DNA from: Bacillota bacterium
Lineage (GTDB): Bacteria > Bacillota > Clostridia > Christensenellales > Aristaeellaceae
Direction: 5' to 3'
Length of the DNA: 6,147 bases
Assembly (NCBI GenBank): GCA_019137115.1
Contig: JAGVSV010000297.1
Coordinates: 1 to 6,147 of the forward strand
Made by a program: the position numbers and the translations under genes. Each line of letters starts with the position of its first letter. Positions within the stretch are counted from its first letter, which is position 1. Shown here one piece after another: positions 1 to 5,580 of the stretch. Below the pieces are notes generated by a model. That model had not been told where the DNA came from and made no database searches. It saw nothing but the letters and a program-made list of their open reading frames with translations.

Positions 1-1
1 C

Positions 2-319
2 ACGGTGTTCCGCAAGCGCAGCGCGCAGACCGGCCTGCTGGACGGGGAGCCGATGGAACTGGATTTCGCGGCCAACGCGCGCGCCTACGGGCTGACCGCC
101 TACACGGTGCGGACAGTTCAGGAGCTTAAGGAAGCGCTTGAAGAGGGACGCAGCGCGCCCGGCCCGGTGCTGTATGACATCAAGGTGCTGCCTGGCAGCA
201 TGACCCCCGGCTTTGACAGCTGGTGGCGGGTGGGCGTGGCGGAGGTGTCCACTCAACCCAATGTCCAGGCGGCCTATGAAGCCATGCGGGACGAGATCAA
301 AAAGACACGCGACATATAA
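2..319 (+). CDS. iolD: IolD, 3D-(3,5/4)-trihydroxycyclohexane-1,2-dione hydrolase, C-terminal part (5' end outside window)
   Basis: IolD is a thiamine-diphosphate enzyme of myo-inositol degradation. It opens the ring of the diketone made by IolE to give 5-deoxy-glucuronate. Only about the last 105 residues are present, against a usual family length of a little over 600. The reading frame is open from the first base, so the GTG at position 5 is not a start. The visible part matches the C-terminal end of the family: a LDFAANARAYGL segment, a helix rich in Glu and Lys, a VLYDIKVLPG strand and the characteristic SWWRVGVAEVS motif near the end. The TAA stop lies 10 nt before iolE, and iolE's ribosome binding site sits in that gap, so the two genes are surely one transcript. 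The assignment rests on recognition of these motifs and on the iolE neighbour; the catalytic N-terminal part cannot be checked here. Confidence 0.9.
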   Translation, partial: TVFRKRSAQTGLLDGEPMELDFAANARAYGLTAYTVRTVQELKEALEEGRSAPGPVLYDIKVLPGSMTPGFDSWWRVGVAEVSTQPNVQAAYEAMRDEIKKTRDI

Positions 320-320
320 T

Positions 321-326
321 GGAGGG
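321..326 (+). promoter_or_regulatory. Ribosome binding site of iolE
   Basis: GGAGGG directly follows the iolD stop codon and lies 3 nt before the ATG at 330. The spacing is short, but no other in-frame start nearby gives a protein that begins like the family. The upstream in-frame start at 213 would add a low-complexity leader inside iolD that IolE proteins lack. Confidence 0.6.
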
Positions 327-329
327 CGT

Positions 330-1226
330 ATGCTGTCAAAAGAACATGTGAAACTGGGCATCGCGCCCATCGGCTGGACGAACGATGACCTGCCCGATTT
401 AGGCGGGGAAAACACGTTTGAGCAGTGCATCAGCGAGATGGCGCTGGCCGGGTTTACCGGCTGCGAGATCGGCAACAAGTACCCCGAGGACCCGAAGGTG
501 CTCAAACCCTATCTGGACATCCGTGGCCTGACGATCTGCAACGCGTGGTTTTCCAGCCTCTTTACGTCCCAGCCCTATGAGGTGACCGAGCAGGCGTTTG
601 TCAAGCACCGTGACCGGCTGCACGCGCTGGGGGCCAAAATCATCGGCGCCAGCGAGCAGGGCAACAGCATCCAAGGCAAGCCGCTCAACGTGTTCGGCCC
701 GGACAAGCCGGTGTACACCAAAGAGCAGTGGCAGCAGGTGGCGGACGGCTACAACCGCCTGGGCCAGCTCGCCCGCGACAGGGGCATGACGCTGACCATC
801 CACCACCACATGGGCACGGGCATCCAGACGGCGGCGGAGATCGACACGCTGATGGACATGACCGATCCGAAACTCGTCTATCTGCTGTATGACACCGGCC
901 ATCTGGTGTGCGCGGGTGTGGACCCGGAGGCGCTGCTTGCCAAGTATGTGCGCCGCGTCCGGCATGTGCATTTAAAAGATGTGCGCGCCGACGTGCTCAG
1001 GGCCGCCCGGCAGAACGGTTGGAGCTTCCTGCAGGCCGTGCGCGAGGGCATGTTCACGGTGCCCGGCGACGGCAGCATCAGTTTCGCGCCGCTGTTTGAG
1101 ATCCTGAAGGAGGCCGATTACCGCGGCTGGATGGTGGTGGAGGCGGAACAGGACCCCGCCAACGCCAACCCGTTTGAGTACGCGGTCAAGGCCAGGAAGT
1201 ACATCCGGGAACAGACGGGTCTGTAA
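330..1226 (+). CDS. iolE: IolE, myo-inosose-2 dehydratase
   Basis: This cytoplasmic enzyme dehydrates 2-keto-myo-inositol (scyllo-inosose) to the trihydroxycyclohexane-dione that IolD hydrolyses. The 298-residue protein has the usual family length. It opens with the hallmark GIAPIGWTNDDLPDLGGE (residues 10-27) and continues with ENTFEQCISEMALAGFTG and EIGNKYP. The fold is the xylose-isomerase-like TIM barrel. Likely metal and catalytic residues stand in ASEQGNS (Glu109), TIHHHMGTG (His158-160), YDTGH (Asp188, His191), HVHLKD (His212, His214, Asp217) and the C-terminal VVEAEQDP (Glu271, Glu273); these roles are inferred from the superfamily. The start at 330 was chosen because the family motif begins about 10 residues in and a GGAGGG precedes it. 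The gene is the last of an inositol operon running in from the left, and a hairpin with a T-run follows about 60 nt after the stop. No truncation or frameshift is seen. Confidence 0.95.
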   Translation: MLSKEHVKLGIAPIGWTNDDLPDLGGENTFEQCISEMALAGFTGCEIGNKYPEDPKVLKPYLDIRGLTICNAWFSSLFTSQPYEVTEQAFVKHRDRLHALGAKIIGASEQGNSIQGKPLNVFGPDKPVYTKEQWQQVADGYNRLGQLARDRGMTLTIHHHMGTGIQTAAEIDTLMDMTDPKLVYLLYDTGHLVCAGVDPEALLAKYVRRVRHVHLKDVRADVLRAARQNGWSFLQAVREGMFTVPGDGSISFAPLFEILKEADYRGWMVVEAEQDPANANPFEYAVKARKYIREQTGL

Positions 1227-1285
1227 CCGACATACACCGCTAGGTGCGCGATTTCATACCCATTCTCGCTTTGCGCGAGCGATGC

Positions 1286-1309
1286 GCGCACTGCGGTGTG
1301 TCATTTTTT
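1286..1309 (+). terminator. Probable intrinsic terminator after iolE
   Basis: A 6-bp stem (1286-1291 with 1296-1301, including two G-U pairs) closes a TGCG loop. It is followed after two bases by six consecutive T (1304-1309). The loop with its C-G closing pair, C(UGCG)G in RNA, belongs to the stable UNCG tetraloop class, which offsets the weak stem. Further GC-rich partly self-complementary sequence lies just upstream (1265-1290) and may compete with this fold. The position, about 60 nt after the iolE stop and before the next gene's leader, fits the end of the iol operon. Confidence 0.5.
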
Positions 1310-1327
1310 CTGTCCTGCGGCTACGAT
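1298..1327 (+). promoter_or_regulatory. Weak candidate promoter of the HTH-membrane regulator
   Basis: GTGTCA (1298-1303) and TACGAT (1322-1327) are separated by 18 nt, and each matches four of six consensus positions for a housekeeping sigma factor. The resulting leader would carry the GGGGAGGG ribosome binding site. The -35 box overlaps the proposed iolE terminator, and the match is only moderate, so the gene could instead be read by transcription passing through from iolE. Confidence 0.25.
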
Positions 1328-1346
1328 AAGCACGGCAAACGGAAAA

Positions 1347-1354
1347 GGGGAGGG
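1347..1354 (+). promoter_or_regulatory. Ribosome binding site that decides the GTG start of the regulator
   Basis: GGGGAGGG ends 7 nt before the GTG at 1362, which is ideal spacing. The alternative in-frame ATG at 1374 would be 19 nt away, and the upstream in-frame GTG at 1296 has no comparable site and lies inside the proposed terminator. An ATG at 1360 overlaps the GTG but is in another frame without a long product. Confidence 0.7.
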
Positions 1355-1361
1355 TGCAAAT

Positions 1362-2435
1362 GTGGCCAAATCCATGGGATCCTTCATCGCCGTGCTGCGC
1401 ACCGCCGCGGGCATGACACAGCGGGAGCTGGCGGACAAACTCGACGTATCGGACAAGACCGTCAGCCGGTGGGAGCGGGACATCAACGCGCCGGATCTCT
1501 CGCTGCTGCCCATTTTGGCTGACCTGTTCGGGATAACCTGCGACGAGTTGCTGCGCGGGGAGCGCACGTCGGCACAGCGCCCCCCTGACCCGGAAAAGGT
1601 ACAGGCGCAAGCCCGCGTGCAGGTGCAGCGGCTGCTGGACATTCAGAAAAGTCGCGTCACTGTGCGCACGATGATCGCAGCGGGCATCGCGCTGATGGGC
1701 ATGCTGGCGGCACTGATCATCAACCATGGGTTCCTGCGAGCGCGCATTGCGTTTTTCACCGCGCTGGCGCTGTATTTGGTGGCGCTCATCTGGCAGGGCG
1801 TGGTATGCACCCAGGCGCTTGCCGTGCCCGGCGCATCGGACGCGGACGCCGTGCCGCCCTACCGACGGTTTGTGTTTCAGATCTCCCTTAAGCTGGTCGG
1901 TCTGGTGCTGGTGTTGTTTGCCATGACGCTGCCCCTGCAGGCGCTGACCTTTGACGGCCATCAGGCCGGGCTGCTCACCGAATCCTGGCTGCCCGCCGCC
2001 CTATGGTACGGTGTCATCGCTTTGCTGCTTGCGTACTTGCTGTACCGTTTGACGCTGGTTGTGCTTGTCAACCGGGGCAACCTGATCCTCCCGGACAAGG
2101 CGCCCCTGCCCAATCGCGCGTGGCAGCTGCGTGCCGCAACCGCTTTGGTGACGGCGGCCGCGCTTTGGCTGTCCGTCAGCAGCATTGCCAACATCGGCTA
2201 CCGGCCCATCACGGATCTCGTCCAGGGTCTCACCTTTGACACCTTTGAGGCGTTTCGTGACTATGTCGAAAAGGAAGATGTCGATTACGATCCGCAAGAC
2301 GTGCAGCTCTACATACAATTGACACATGAGTACAGCCGCGACGCGCAATACCGGCATGCCTTAATCCTCGGGCTGGGCATGGCGGCCTGGGAAGTCATCG
2401 GACGGGTATACCGCAGGCGGAAAACACGGGCCTGA
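1362..2435 (+). CDS. XRE-family helix-turn-helix regulator with a multi-pass membrane C-terminal half
   Basis: The 357-residue protein starts at a GTG 7 nt after a strong ribosome binding site. Residues 5-66 form a clear XRE/Cro-CI type DNA-binding domain: FIAVLRTAAGMTQRELADKL, then VSDKTVSRWERD (recognition helix, Ser30-Glu38), then PDLSLLPILADLFGITCDELLRG. A charged linker with many Gln, Arg and Val (about 74-103) may be helical. From about 104 on, the chain is strongly hydrophobic with likely membrane spans near 104-121, 129-149, 171-192, 209-236 and 258-279, and a possible sixth near 333-349. A charged, acidic stretch (about 292-330) precedes the last one, and the tail RRRKTRA is basic. 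The design suggests a DNA-binding protein tethered to the inner membrane that could sense an envelope or membrane signal, but its ligand and targets cannot be read from the sequence. It stands alone between two catabolic operons and converges with the nagA operon, so a regulatory link to either is only a guess. Confidence 0.85.
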   Translation: MAKSMGSFIAVLRTAAGMTQRELADKLDVSDKTVSRWERDINAPDLSLLPILADLFGITCDELLRGERTSAQRPPDPEKVQAQARVQVQRLLDIQKSRVTVRTMIAAGIALMGMLAALIINHGFLRARIAFFTALALYLVALIWQGVVCTQALAVPGASDADAVPPYRRFVFQISLKLVGLVLVLFAMTLPLQALTFDGHQAGLLTESWLPAALWYGVIALLLAYLLYRLTLVVLVNRGNLILPDKAPLPNRAWQLRAATALVTAAALWLSVSSIANIGYRPITDLVQGLTFDTFEAFRDYVEKEDVDYDPQDVQLYIQLTHEYSRDAQYRHALILGLGMAAWEVIGRVYRRRKTRA

Positions 2436-2454
2436 TATTCGGCGGTTGGTTGAC

Positions 2455-2485
2455 AAAAGGGCGCACCCCGCGGTTGCGGGGTGCG
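2455..2485 (-). terminator. Intrinsic terminator of the nagA-kinase-fucU operon, possibly bidirectional
   Basis: CGCACCCCGC (2462-2471) and GCGGGGTGCG (2476-2485) form a perfect 10-bp stem with a GGTT loop. Read on the minus strand, the stem begins 32 nt after the fucU stop and is followed by CCC and four T (complement of 2455-2461), as expected of an intrinsic terminator. On the plus strand the stem lies 26 nt after the regulator's stop, but only scattered T follow, so termination in that direction would be weaker. Confidence 0.7.
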
Positions 2486-2499
2486 TTGCGGTTGCGGGG
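2470..2499. repeat. Short tandem direct repeat next to the convergent terminator
   Basis: GCGGTTGCGGGG occurs at 2470-2481 and again, identical, at 2488-2499, giving an 18-nt period. The first copy contains the loop and half of the 3' arm of the terminator hairpin. The second copy supplies another GCGGGG that could pair with CCCCGC (2466-2471) in an alternative fold. Confidence 0.7.
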
Positions 2500-2517
2500 C
2501 GTATTTGATGACCCTGC

Positions 2518-2949
2518 CTATATCACGCCTTTTTTGAGGATCACGTTGGCATAGACGGCTTTTTCACCGGACATGATGACCACGGTGCTGTGTTCCCTGA
2601 CCCGGTCATAAAATGCGAAGCGCTCGATGTTGTCCACCGCGTCCGCGCCGCGCGGGTCGTGTTTGGCCACGATGTCCTTGTAGGTGTCCCAGATGGGGGT
2701 TTTGACCGGATCGCCGGGCACCACCTGCATCAGCAGCACGGGCTTGTCGACATACTTGTCCAGCGGCATCAGCGTCAGAATGGCGTCCAGGATCTCCGGC
2801 ACGCCGTGGCCGTCCATGCGGATCACGCGGCGGCCAAACGTGTTGCCGGGGAAGTTGGCATCGCCGATGGTCAGTTCATCGCCGTGGCCCATCTCGGCCA
2901 TGACCATGAGCAGCTCCGGCGGAATGATGGCGGGAATGCCTTTGAGCAT
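2518..2949 (-). CDS. fucU: FucU/RbsD-family sugar mutarotase (L-fucose mutarotase-like)
   Basis: FucU-type proteins interconvert the alpha and beta anomers of a sugar so that the next enzyme receives the form it uses. The 143-residue protein has the normal family length and reads as FucU rather than RbsD. It has a MLKGIPAIIPPELL start, then AEMGHGDELTIGDANFP (catalytic His22 and Asp30 by family analogy), VIRMDGHGV, the RFAFYDR segment (Tyr114), and the C-terminal GEKAVYANVILKKGV. An AGGAGG lies 8 nt before the ATG and overlaps the stop codon of the kinase gene, so the two are probably translationally coupled. It is the last gene of the nagA operon and a hairpin follows. Classical partners (FucI, FucK, FucA) are not visible. 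Its context is amino-sugar-like, so the true substrate may be something other than fucose, and the symbol denotes family membership rather than proven specificity. Confidence 0.88.
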   Translation of the reverse strand: MLKGIPAIIPPELLMVMAEMGHGDELTIGDANFPGNTFGRRVIRMDGHGVPEILDAILTLMPLDKYVDKPVLLMQVVPGDPVKTPIWDTYKDIVAKHDPRGADAVDNIERFAFYDRVREHSTVVIMSGEKAVYANVILKKGVI

Positions 2950-2957
2950 GGGATGTT

Positions 2958-2963
2958 CCTCCT
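2958..2963 (-). promoter_or_regulatory. Ribosome binding site of the fucU-type gene, overlapping the upstream stop codon
   Basis: On the minus strand TAGGAGG contains both the TAG stop of the kinase gene (2962-2964) and the AGGAGG of the next gene, 8 nt before its ATG. Ribosomes finishing the kinase thus release on the binding site of the mutarotase. Confidence 0.8.
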
Positions 2964-4338
2964 ATTTGCGGATTTCGGGCAGGCTGGCGGCCGCGATAGA
3001 CTGGCCGACGCGGCGGCTCTTTTCGTCCGGCAGGTGCAGCTCGATCTGCTTTGCCAGCTCCGGGAAGTCGCGGTCCAACACTTCCTGTGCGTGCTGGATC
3101 AGCAGCGTGCCGCCCTTGCCGGATGTAACGCGGCCCATGACCAACACGTGCCGGATGTCATAGAACAGCGCATACCAGGCCACGCCGTAGCCAAAGTACG
3201 TGCCGATGCTTTCAAAGATTTTGGCGGCCTCGGGGTTCCCGGCTTCCAGCTCCTTCTGCACGACCTTGAGCTTGTCGGCGGGTGAATCATTTTCGTTCAA
3301 GTGAATGCCGGCCGCGGGCGCCAGCTTGATGACCCCGTCCTGGGAGAAATACTTGACGCCGCACCCATAGTCGCCCGACCATTCGTCCACCATGGCATCC
3401 GGGTTGAAATCCACCGGCGCGAACGCCAGCTCATTGAGCCAGCCGGTGATGTTCATGTGCTCGTCCACATAGCCGCCGGCCTCGCTGGTGCCCATCGCGA
3501 TGCCCAGCAGGTTGCCCTTCTCCAGGCTCATGGCGCCTGCCAGCGCGGTGACATCGCCGTCATTGGCGACCACCAGCGGCACATCGCCGATCTCTTTGGC
3601 GATGTCGATGTACATGGTTTTGACGTGCTTTTTGAAGTCCTCCCTGTTCACCTTGAGGAACAGCGACGCCACCATGATGCGGTTGTCGATGTACACGCCG
3701 GCGCTGCTCACGCCGATGGCGTCCACGCGCGGCATGTGGCTGGCGGCGGTTTTCATGGCGCTCAGGATGCCTTCATAGTGGTACATGGGGTCGGGCGTAA
3801 TCTTGGGGTGCCAGACCACTTCCTCGGAGTATACGTCCTTGCCGTCAATCACCGCGCTGACCTTGCGGTCACTGCCGCCGGCGTCAAAGCCGATGCGGCA
3901 GCCGTCCAGGTGGCGGCCCACCGACGAAGCGCCCTCCACCGAGTGCGCGATGTCATCGGGGTTTTCGGCGTACACCACCTCAAAAGGCTGCTCGTACACA
4001 TTGGCCATGAAGTCCTCGTCAAAGGCGCGGCTGCCGGTTTTTGTATACGCTTTTTTCAGGTGTTCATACAGGCCCCTGTGGCCGGACACCTTGATGCGGT
4101 ACCCGCCGCGCGCCCACAGCAGGGTCTTGACCACGCGGTCAAAGACGTTGATGGTGCGCTCATCCTGGGTGCCTTCCGGGAACACCCGGCTTTCCCAGGC
4201 GGATACCTGCCCCGCGCTGCGCTCAATGGCGACCACCAGGCGCACGCCGGACTGTTCCGCGTCCTGCTGGTAAGCCCGGTAAACCACCGCCATGGGCTGA
4301 AAGTTGGGGTCCAGGGCTGGGCGAATCAAACCATGCAT
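2962..4338 (-). CDS. ROK/ASKHA-fold sugar kinase homologue with a long N-terminal extension
   Basis: The 458-residue protein carries the nucleotide-binding signatures of the actin/hexokinase (ASKHA) superfamily, closest in style to ROK proteins. A phosphate-1 loop IGFDAGGSDRKVSAVIDG spans residues 149-166. IGVSSAGVYIDN (208-219) follows, then VVANDGDVTALAGA (256-269), where Asp260 sits where ROK kinases place the catalytic base. GIAMGTSEAGGYVD (279-292) resembles the phosphate-2 loop. Two things are odd. About 145 residues precede the phosphate-1 loop, where ROK sugar kinases begin almost directly with it. The ROK zinc region is also altered: LNELAFAPVD (301-310) stands where EIGH is usual, and only one GCG (325-327) replaces the cysteine-rich loop. 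The start is 1 nt after the nagA stop (TGAGATG) with GGGAG 9 nt upstream. Context suggests phosphorylation of an N-acetyl amino sugar for NagA. A sensor or non-kinase ASKHA role is also possible, so specificity is left open. Confidence 0.75.
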   Translation of the reverse strand: MHGLIRPALDPNFQPMAVVYRAYQQDAEQSGVRLVVAIERSAGQVSAWESRVFPEGTQDERTINVFDRVVKTLLWARGGYRIKVSGHRGLYEHLKKAYTKTGSRAFDEDFMANVYEQPFEVVYAENPDDIAHSVEGASSVGRHLDGCRIGFDAGGSDRKVSAVIDGKDVYSEEVVWHPKITPDPMYHYEGILSAMKTAASHMPRVDAIGVSSAGVYIDNRIMVASLFLKVNREDFKKHVKTMYIDIAKEIGDVPLVVANDGDVTALAGAMSLEKGNLLGIAMGTSEAGGYVDEHMNITGWLNELAFAPVDFNPDAMVDEWSGDYGCGVKYFSQDGVIKLAPAAGIHLNENDSPADKLKVVQKELEAGNPEAAKIFESIGTYFGYGVAWYALFYDIRHVLVMGRVTSGKGGTLLIQHAQEVLDRDFPELAKQIELHLPDEKSRRVGQSIAAASLPEIRK

Positions 4339-4339
4339 C

Positions 4340-5497
4340 TCACGAAACTCCCTTGGTGTATTTGACCGTGCCGCGCACGATGGTTTTGTGGACGACGAAA
4401 TCGTTGTCCATCAATACGATGTCGGCATCCTTGCCTGTCTCCAGCGAGCCCTTTTTGTCCGCCACGCCGATCGCGTTGGCCGCGTGCAGCGTGGCGGCGT
4501 TGATGGCTTCGTGAAGCGGGATGCCGGTGCCGTCCTTGTAGTTCTTGACCGCGTTATTAAGTTTGAGCACGCTGCCGGCGATGGTGCCGTCGGCCAGGCG
4601 GCATTCGATGCCCTTGACGAAAATGGGCTGGCCGCCCAGCGTGTACTCGCCGTCCTTCAGCCCACCTGCGCGCGTGCAATCGGTGATCAGCACCAGCTTT
4701 TCGCCCTTCATTTCGTACAGAAGGCGGAACAGCGCCGGGTGGATATGGAAATTGTCCGCGATCAGCTCGCACACGGCGTCGCTTAACAGCGCTGCGCCCA
4801 CCACGCCGGGCGCGCGGTGCGTCAGCGGCGTCTGCGCGTTGAAGGTGTGCGTGATGTGGCTGGCGCCCGCGGCCAGAGCCTCCATCGCCTGCTCATAGGT
4901 GGCGCTGGTGTGGCCGATGGCGATGACGATGTCGGCTTCCTGGGCCAGCTTGCGGATGCAGTCCATGCCGCCGGGCATTTCGGGCGCCATCGCCAGTATC
5001 TTGATGATGTCCTTGTGCGGGATGATCTTGTCGGCGTCCGGTTCCAGGATGTTGTCCGCCGCCTGCGCGCCTTTGCGCTCCGGGTTGATGAACGGGCCCT
5101 CCGCGTGCACGCCCAAGATCTCGCTGCCCACAAACGCCGCCGTCTGGCTTTCCGGCTTGAGTTTGCGCACATTCTCCAGTGCCGCCTCAATCTCGGGCCA
5201 GGACACCGTCATGGTGGTGGGCAGGAAGCTGGTCACCCCGTTGGCCAGCAGCCCTTTTGCCATCGTGCGCACGCCTTCCTCGGAGCCATCGGACGTGTCC
5301 TCGCCCAGATAGCCGTGGATGTGCAGGTCGATCAGCCCCGGCACCACGTACAAGCCGCTGGCGTCGATCAGGTCGTCCACCTGGTGGACCAGCGGCGCGT
5401 TTTCCGGGGTGATCGCCTGGATGTGTTCATCAAATAGCAAAGACCCCTTTTCCTCGCCGTGCGGGGTGACAATGGTGCCGTTGACAATTGCTTTCAT
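4340..5497 (-). CDS. nagA: NagA, N-acetylglucosamine-6-phosphate deacetylase
   Basis: This cytoplasmic amidohydrolase removes acetate from GlcNAc-6-phosphate to give glucosamine-6-phosphate. The 385-residue protein has the usual length. It shows the expected order: an N-terminal beta part with VNGTIVTPHG, the PGLIDLHIHG metal motif (His59, His61), LGVHAEGPFINPERKGAQ (Glu133, a metal ligand in the family), IAIGHTSATYEQA (His196), SHITHTFNAQTPLTHRAPG (His217), IADNFHIHP (His251, substrate contact), VLITDCTRAGG (Asp273, catalytic acid/base) and TIAGSVLKLNNAVKN. The C-terminal part returns to GKDADIVLMDNDF. The start is taken at the ATG with AGGAG 9 nt upstream; a TTG one codon earlier is less likely. 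It is the first gene of the operon, behind a TAGAAT promoter and a palindrome. Residues around the active site differ from what I remember of typical NagA (FNAQ rather than FNAM, TDC rather than TDA), so a related acetylated amino-sugar phosphate could be the substrate. Confidence 0.93.
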   Translation of the reverse strand: MKAIVNGTIVTPHGEEKGSLLFDEHIQAITPENAPLVHQVDDLIDASGLYVVPGLIDLHIHGYLGEDTSDGSEEGVRTMAKGLLANGVTSFLPTTMTVSWPEIEAALENVRKLKPESQTAAFVGSEILGVHAEGPFINPERKGAQAADNILEPDADKIIPHKDIIKILAMAPEMPGGMDCIRKLAQEADIVIAIGHTSATYEQAMEALAAGASHITHTFNAQTPLTHRAPGVVGAALLSDAVCELIADNFHIHPALFRLLYEMKGEKLVLITDCTRAGGLKDGEYTLGGQPIFVKGIECRLADGTIAGSVLKLNNAVKNYKDGTGIPLHEAINAATLHAANAIGVADKKGSLETGKDADIVLMDNDFVVHKTIVRGTVKYTKGVS

Positions 5498-5506
5498 CAA
5501 AACAAA

Positions 5507-5511
5507 CTCCT
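5507..5511 (-). promoter_or_regulatory. Ribosome binding site of nagA
   Basis: On the minus strand AGGAG stands 9 nt before the ATG at 5497 and 6 nt before the in-frame TTG at 5500. Both spacings are possible, but ATG is the stronger start and begins the protein at MKAIVNG as in other family members. Confidence 0.65.
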
Positions 5512-5535
5512 GTCTGGATTCGGTTGTCTTTAATC

Positions 5536-5564
5536 ATTCTACCATTTTGCGTGGCAACGCGCAA
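5536..5564 (-). promoter_or_regulatory. Candidate sigma-70 type promoter of the nagA operon
   Basis: Read on the minus strand, TTGCGC (5564-5559) and TAGAAT (5541-5536) are separated by 17 nt. The -10 box matches five of six consensus bases and the -35 box keeps the TTG core. Transcription would begin near 5529 and give a leader of roughly 30 nt that holds the AGGAG site. The -35 box is also one arm of the 22-bp palindrome, which implies control by a bound regulator. Confidence 0.55.
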
Positions 5565-5580
5565 CGAAATTTCCTTGCGC
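5559..5580. promoter_or_regulatory. Near-perfect 22-bp palindrome, probable operator of the nagA operon
   Basis: The arms GCGCAA and TTGCGC flank a perfectly palindromic core GAAATTTC, with one mismatched pair (5565/5574) between arm and core, so 20 of 22 bases are symmetric. It starts at the last base of the oxidoreductase gene's stop codon and covers the -35 box of the nagA promoter. No T-run follows on the minus strand, which argues against a terminator and for binding by a dimeric regulator that represses the promoter. A second, shorter dyad (TTGCG, 8 nt, CGCAA; 5564-5547 on the minus strand) overlaps one arm and runs into the spacer. Confidence 0.6.

Noticed and set aside
213..329. Upstream extension of iolE to an in-frame ATG at 213
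   Set aside because: It lies inside iolD, gives a leader not found in IolE proteins, and the ATG at 330 has its own GGAGGG.
399..971. Minus-strand open frame of 190 codons opposite iolE
   Set aside because: Antisense shadow of a strongly recognised enzyme; no plausible family.
1244..1522. Short plus-strand frame with several Cys and His residues, resembling a small zinc protein
   Set aside because: It overlaps the leader and HTH domain of the regulator in another frame, has no good ribosome binding site, and its end is Ala/Gly/Arg-rich shadow sequence.
1254..1961. Minus-strand open frame of 235 codons opposite the HTH regulator
   Set aside because: Gln/His/Arg-rich with no recognisable domain, opposite a convincing XRE domain and membrane spans.
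2590..3285. Plus-strand open frame of 231 codons opposite fucU and the kinase end
   Set aside because: It spans the boundary of two real genes on the other strand and has shadow-type composition.
3301..4365. Long plus-strand open frame of 354 codons opposite the kinase gene
   Set aside because: It is antisense to a gene with clear motifs, is full of His, Val, Ala and Gly as expected from the complement of GC-rich coding DNA, and resembles no family.
4817..5437. Plus-strand open frame of 206 codons opposite nagA
   Set aside because: It lies wholly antisense to a confident NagA; its Arg/His/Val-rich composition is typical of a shadow frame.
5559..5580. Palindrome read as a terminator of the oxidoreductase gene
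   Set aside because: No T-run follows it on the minus strand, it begins inside the stop codon, and it overlaps a good promoter.
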